From Trema orientale (lineage: Eukaryota > Streptophyta > Magnoliopsida > Rosales > Cannabaceae), in assembly GCA_002914845.1 (NCBI GenBank), contig JXTC01000119.1, forward strand, positions 360,271-424,270: a stretch of DNA of 64,000 bases. Reading direction: 5' to 3'. Below, piece by piece: positions 58,257 to 64,000 of this stretch. The translations under genes and the position numbers were made by a program. The notes below the pieces were generated by a model, which was not told where the DNA came from, ran no database searches, and saw only the letters and a program-made list of their open reading frames with translations. The number at the start of each line of letters is the position of its first letter. Positions within the stretch are counted from its first letter, which is position 1.

Positions 58257-60298
58257 AATATTTATTACACTTTAATAGCAAGGTTTCATTATGCATCTAA
58301 TAATAAACCCCAGCATGAAACCCCTGTCTATCTATGTGCAATCAGCGGTTCACAAGTCAAAGAAGTAAATTTTTGCTTAATTATTAAACTACATGACTGA
58401 TTGCAGTTGCCAACAGTGACATTATTGAGTTATTGTACGAAGCTTTCTCTCTCTTTTTTTTTTTTTCCCCCCTACTTCAAAAGCTAAATCTTATTATGCA
58501 TAGAGGATCATAAAAGAGGATCGAATAATTTAATATAGGATGGTAGACAGCATTTTGCATAAAGGCCCAGGTCAGCGAAATTAATTGATATTTATTTCTT
58601 TATGATACGCAATGACAAATGACCTTTGACCATGGCATTTCAAGCCTTTACTTATCACCGGTAAATTTTGAATCAATAGATATATTTTATGGCAGAGTGA
58701 CATGCTGCAGCAATATTTTTTCTGTGCCATATAAATTTGTGTGCATATGTATATGTATATTCCTCCAAATTTCAGAATTATAGAATCAATATATAGTTGT
58801 TTCTGAATTGGATCACATTTCAAATAATAAATGGGGATGGAGTTGGACTTTTGGTAGCTGGCGATCACAACTTGCTCCACAAAATTCACCTGCTCTGGCA
58901 TATGAAATTTTGGTTCATTTGATTTCCTTTCTTCTGTTTCTCTTCCATTGTTTTGTTACATTCGAAAAAAAGGCTGGGTCTCTTTGGCGGGTTATTTAAT
59001 TGAGTGAATAGTTATAGTATCACCTAATCCACAAAATTCCAAAACTAAAAATTCCATGGAATGACAACTAGGATTTAGAATTAAAATAATAGAAACTAGG
59101 ACTAGGGAATATTATAAGGACAAAAATGCTACCAAATCCTCGGCTTCAATGTGAAGTTGTTCCAACCATATGCAAACTGTTATGTATTTGGTCTTTTTTT
59201 AATCAACATACTACTTCAGACGATAAGGAAGATGCCTAATGTAATCAATATATTTGAACTGACAATTAAATAATACTGGTTGTGCATAGACATAGAAGTA
59301 GTGGGTGGCAGTCTCAAAAATTCTTTCCCTTAATCAATGAGAAAATATAATATCTTATTTCTTAGATTTGTGAATTTGAATGCAAGACAAATCTTTCGCC
59401 TTATCCTTCAGATCCCAACAGCCGCATCTTCCATACTTCGTTAAAGTTTGAAAAATGAAAACATATAGTTAGGAATGTACAATGTTATTAAGTTTTATTT
59501 ATTTATTTTTTAATGTTTTTGTTTCTTTCATATGTTCCTTTTTTTTTTTCGCTCTAAGGAAAATCTTTCATATGTTTTCAATACTATACCATGTGTTTTC
59601 AACTAAAGGAATCCATTTGTTTAATTTAATTTATCCCTTGTAACGAAAATAAGACTAATGTTGCATTATCAAATACTTCAAATTAGTTATCTAAAAGAAA
59701 AACTTCAAATTAAATTAGCTTGTCTCGAGGAAAAGAAAGAAGTATACTTCCACATGGGAGAATAGTAGAATTCATTTGAGTACGTAAGACCCAAAAACCT
59801 TGAGCTTCCTTCGAGCATAAGAGGGGTAAGTATAAGAGGGGTAAAAAAAATTTTATTTTGTATTCTTTTAACATATTGTACGTCAAAAATTGATTGGCTA
59901 CGTCAGCATAAGTTAGGTGCAAATTACTCTTTAAGAATCGGTTATAGAATTATATGAGATAGATTTGCAAAAATACTTTTTATTAATCATTTCCGAATAG
60001 ATTGATGAGAGCATTTTTAGGTCTAATGGGATTTTTTTTTCTTATCTTTTGAGAAAGAATGAATCTATTATTATAAAAGATGTCATATATTTTATAATTA
60101 TAGTAACTATTGGAAGATGAGATTCTTCTAACCAAATTAGCTTATTGTTCAATTCTAAAGTGAATTTAGCTCTAAATTTAAAGACTACTTTCGAAGGAGA
60201 CTAAACTAGTATCCTTCCGTTGTTTTCTTCCAACTGTGTTGGATATATGAGAAAATACAACAAAAAGAAATTCTCACAATGGAGAGACTAATAACTCT
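58257..60298. other. Intergenic DNA, nothing firmly recognised
   Basis: AT-rich, no supported gene. The minus frame near 58901-58790 (MPEQVNFVEQVVIASYQKS) is protein-like over about 35 residues but has no recognisable motif or exon borders. Confidence 0.45.
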
Positions 60299-60349
60299 CA
60301 CAATGGAGAACTTTTTTTTTTTTTTTTTGGCCTAGAGCACAATGGAGAG
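60299..60349. repeat. Small T-run insertion with flanking duplication
   Basis: CACAATGGAGA occurs at 60299-60309 and again at 60339-60349, flanking an 18-T run and GGCCTAGAG. A third copy is at 60274-60284. The pair fits a tiny retro-insertion; the third copy shows that local tandem repetition also plays a part. Confidence 0.45.
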
Positions 60350-60537
60350 GTTATATATCATAAAATTGAAAGAATAATACACCGTAATATTCTCTGTTGA
60401 CTAGATGCCAAAAAGGTCGTCTGATCGCCAGCATGTGTAATAATGAACGTTTCGACAGCAACAACTGTTTCTTCATCGCCATTGTTACTTGCTCTTTCTT
60501 GAATTAAGATAACTCCGTAAAAAGACATAAATAATAA

Positions 60538-61224
60538 CATATTTTATAATTAAACAAGAAATTACAAATATATGCATATATAATTCAATTTAATCATACA
60601 ACAACCAAATAAAAGCAACCAGTAGTACATGTAACGAAATATTATGAGCCAACATAGTAATTTTCTATATCGTTCTTATCAAAATGGTTAGAAAGAAAAT
60701 AATATAGTAAAGGAAACTGAATATCAAGATCAGAAATACCTTATTGCTGATGACCCAAATCAAGATAGGTTTTCGAACTTCCATAAAAGATAGATATCAG
60801 ATCTATATGATTCTTTTCAAGTAAATCTAATGAAAAAGGAACAGTACAATTCATAGTATTTTAATGTCATTGGAGAGAACCATATTTTATAATTAAACAG
60901 GAAATTACAAAATATATGCATATATAATTCAATTTAATCATACAACAACCAAATAAAAGCAACCAGTAGTACATGTAACGAAATATTACGAGCCAACATA
61001 GTAATTTTCTATATCGTTCTTATCAAAATGGTTAGAAAGAAAATAATATAGTAAAGGAAACTGAATATGAAGATCAGAAATACCTTATTGCTGATGACCC
61101 AAATCAAGATAGGTTTTCGAACTTCCATAAAAGATAGATATCAGATCTATATGATTCTTTTCAAGTAAATCTAATGAAAAAGGAACAGTACAATTCATAG
61201 TATTTTAATGTCATTGGAGAGAAC
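60538..61224. repeat. Recent 343-bp tandem duplication
   Basis: 60538-60880 and 60881-61224 are nearly identical, differing by only a handful of bases and one single-base insertion. Both begin CATATTTTATAATTAAACA and end TCATTGGAGAGAAC. No ORF spans the unit. Confidence 0.95.
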
Positions 61225-61289
61225 CATATATAAATTTCTTAAAAATTCAAAATTTACTACAACTCTAATTAGTCAAATTAAAAAAACTG

Positions 61290-61312
61290 ATAATAATAAT
61301 AATAATAATAAT
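61290..61312. repeat. (TAA)n microsatellite
   Basis: About seven TAA units. Confidence 0.9.
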
Positions 61313-61476
61313 GATGATGTAAAAGTCATATTTACATAATCCCAATTGCACGTATATATTTTCATTCACGTGCTATTGATTATAGAGAGAAAATGAGAAA
61401 TTTAAATTTAATATCCAATTTAAATTCAAGTTATGGATATCTTTATGCTAACCATCACTTAAAATTCGGCATATAG

Positions 61477-61512
<36 letters not shown>
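61477..61512. repeat. (TAA)n microsatellite
   Basis: About twelve TAA units followed by degenerate CAA units. Confidence 0.9.
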
Positions 61513-61562
61513 GTAATAACAACAACAATAATTACCAGTATCGATTCGGAATCAGTAGCTAC

Positions 61563-61651
61563 CTAACTTCTTCAATTTGATTAATAACGACATGATCATT
61601 GTTGTCGTTTTCATTAGATGAACCAAAATGAGACATAAGAAAGATTCCCAT
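61563..61651 (-). other. Candidate first exon of an unknown or decayed gene
   Basis: An ATG at 61651 opens 89 bases (MGIFLMSHFGSSNENDNN.., then HVVINQIEEVR) up to an AG/GTAGCT donor. Further down the same strand a frame with ERASNNGDEETVVAVETF (about 60500-60430) has a similar Asn/Asp/Glu-rich style. I cannot connect the two with confidence, and the tandem duplication lies in between. Confidence 0.25.
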
Positions 61652-61892
61652 AATTTTCCTTCAATTGGAAGTTAGTGCGACAACAGATTCCCTGCCTTAT
61701 CTGATTCCCTGTAGAACTAACTCTCCCTATTTTTTGTTCCCCATTCTCCAACTTCCCATTGTCAAGTGGCAAAAAGCTCAAATCAATGAATAGGAAAGTG
61801 CAAAGAATTTACTGTTACATATAAACATGAATTGAAAATAACCTAATATAATCCCATGGATCATTCATGTCAAAATAGTCTGGAATTGTGAT

Positions 61893-63175
61893 TGTTGAGA
61901 ATACCTATGACCATAGCGAAAGGAGCCTTAGGACTTGATCATGATCACAGAAGCATTACCAGACTGCGTGCTTGAGGGTTAATGATCTTCCACGACCAAA
62001 AATTTGAATATTCACTCAATGGATTTCTTTCTCAATGATGGTGGCTGAGAGAGAAATGCGTATGTATAATTTTTGGTGTGGTGACCATAACTCTACTAGT
62101 TTCCTTTATATAGATAACTTAATAAGGGTATCCATCAACCCTAACTAGGTCGTCTAACCGGATATCCACATTATTAGTCCATACTAAGATAGATATACTT
62201 GACCCAATTCAATTAGATCACTAGGTGGGGTCACAAGAAAATAATATGGCCACAATATACTTAAATTAAATATGTGGACCAATAAAAAAATATAATTTCC
62301 TAACAATCTCCCACTTAGGCCGTATATATACCGAAGATAATTATATTGTTGAACTTAAGGCATGCTATGAAATACCATATCATTTTTGAATATCCCTGAA
62401 GTAATAATCTGGTCCATCAGACATACTAGCATGAGACCAAAGTGATCATCGTTGCATGTCTGAATTGGCAACTAGAACCTTTCATGATCACCGCACTAAT
62501 ATATCTTAATGATATAGATCGAGTATAGAATGTGGCATGGAAATTATACACAATGTGATATTAAATATGCCTATTTCCAATTGGTCCAATTTAAACTTAA
62601 ATGAGATCAACTTTAGTTTTTAAGCCGCAGTTGGAAATATAATAATATGAAAAATATCATATATAAAAATCAGAGTTTATACGAAAATTCATCAACCGAA
62701 CACTGGAGTGAATTAAACAAGAAATGAGGGTCACTAATGAACATCCGAACTAAACTACAAACTCTCACTAACATTGCACATCTTAAAACACAACACTCAT
62801 ATGAGTGATATGCTCAAGAAATACCTTAGGCTGTAAACCTTTGGTGAGTGGCCACTAACATGGAGTTTGTACCTATATAATTTTTAGACACTTGACAACT
62901 CTGAATACTTTATTTAATAACAAGAAATTTAAAGTCTATGTGAACCAACTTTAAGAGTTTATGTTATTATTGAAATATAACATTACGACTTTATTATCAT
63001 AATAAATCCTTAATGGTCTTTTAATACCATCCATAGTTCACATTCCTGTGATAAAGTTCGGCAGTCATATTCCATGATTCGATTCCTCATAACAAGATAT
63101 ATATACTTTGTCTCCATAGTGGAAGAAGTTGTGAGTATTTGTCTAACATTCTTTAAAAATAGCTCCTCTAGTTAG

Positions 63176-63208
<33 letters not shown>

Positions 63209-64000
63209 CTAGAAATGGATCTCTAACTATTTAGGCATCTAGTAAAATCGGAATTGGAATACCTAATGATCTCCAAAATTTTTGATTTGCGATAAGTGAG
63301 CATATAGTCTACTGTTCTCTCTAAAAACTGCATAACCTATTTTGCTGCTTTCCAATAATCCATATGAGGGTCACTTAGATATCTGTCCAATATTCCTGAG
63401 CATACATAAGACTCCCTACTGCGCACAAGAGAATTTTTGTATTTTCTTAATTTCAATCTCATCCTTGGGGCACTGTCAGAAACTGAGTTTTTCACCCTTA
63501 ACTAATGGGCGCACCTCCTGAGGCATAATTCTTCATGCTAAACCTAATAAGCACTTTATCGATATAGCTCTTTTGTGATAACCCAAGGATACCTCAAGAG
63601 TAATCTTGATGTATCTATATTCTTAATACAAAAGAGACATCTCCAAGATCTTTCATATCAAGGTCCTTTGATAGAAATATCATGGTTTCGTGTAACTAGC
63701 CTATATCGCCGCTAGCCAAAAGTTTGTAATTGACATACAAATCTAGGAAGATAAACTTCCTCCTATTAAAACTTTTTATTTATATACAACCATAAACTTC
63801 ATTTTTCTCAAAACCAGTAGAGAAAATGACTTGATGGAATCTATAAATTATTGACAGGAAACTTTCAGTCTTTAAATCTACCTAATGTAACCGCAGATCA
63901 GAATGAGTTGCTAGTGCTAGAATTATTCTGAAAGAGTCTTTCATTAAAACTGGAGAGAAAGTCTATTTATAATCAATGCTTTCCTTCTGAGTAAAATTCT
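61893..64000 (-). mobile_element. Ty1/copia fossil, 3' part, continuing beyond the window
   Basis: On minus, the right edge of the window lies inside decayed reverse transcriptase/RNase H sequence. Recognisable copia words include DLDMKDLGDVSFVL (near 63650), GILGLSQKSYIDKVL (near 63580) and the pol C-terminus PLTKGLQPK (near 62845). A polypurine tract (AAGTGGGAGA) directly precedes the 3' LTR, about 61893-62305, which starts TGTTAGG and ends CAACA and contains a TATATAAAG box near 62110. The copy is broken many times; the 5' half is outside the window. Confidence 0.85.

Noticed and set aside
58581-58901. 106-codon minus-strand ORF
   Set aside because: Only the first 35 codons look protein-like; the remainder is AT-rich and no motif or exon border supports it.

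Overview
This window is nuclear DNA from a flowering plant, most likely a eudicot. The supporting signs are AT-rich intergenic sequence, introns with GT..AG borders and T-rich acceptors, Ty1/copia and Ty3/gypsy remnants, an L1-type LINE, a tRNA-derived SINE, CACTA, hAT and Tourist-type DNA transposons, and clearly plant proteins. The species cannot be named from the sequence alone.

Only three host genes look intact, all on the minus strand. (1) An eight-exon SAP30BP/HCNGP-like gene (28064-32327) has a splice chain that keeps frame throughout and encodes 442 residues. (2) A two-exon LRR receptor-like kinase of the CaMRLK type (53173-55657) encodes 715 residues, lacks the catalytic HRD aspartate, and has a short upstream ORF. 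(3) A small intronless gene (22575-22826) encodes an 83-residue acidic protein of unknown function. They show no sign of working in one pathway.

The rest is layered transposon and repeat history. 1-3157: a gypsy LTR abuts the 5' part of a copia element. 3158-9900: AT-rich DNA with a decayed SIRE-like LTR, a GCACGAC-type repeat and a possible large retroelement derivative. 9905-15990: a repeated module interrupted by a 5.4-kb CACTA-type element that itself carries a 5'-truncated LINE with a 14-bp target duplication. 16079-16207: an orphan exon-like ORF. 18603-21715: a duplicated promoter-like module; one copy is split by a 2.1-kb inverted-repeat element holding fragments of an AVT6-type amino-acid transporter gene and a 20S proteasome alpha-2 gene, a 107-bp minisatellite and a nested hAT element. 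24378-25706: a MITE, a SINE and a tiny poly(A)-type retro-insertion. 32824-44526: foldback elements, other dispersed repeats, and a Tourist-like MITE interrupted by a 7.9-kb Tat-lineage gypsy fossil. 45838-49388: a Tourist-like MITE next to a 3-kb inverted-repeat element with a nine-unit 74-bp minisatellite. 51523-58256: three copies of one 170-180 bp MITE around the kinase gene. 60538-61224: a recent 343-bp tandem duplication. 61893-64000: the 3' part of a decayed copia element running off the right edge.

The best candidates for new description are the gene-fragment element at 18708-20796, the minisatellite-bearing element at 46370-49388, the foldback family with a GTTAC-rich core, and a perfect 33-bp inverted repeat at 41900-42031. 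All homology calls come from reading motifs by eye; no database search was run.
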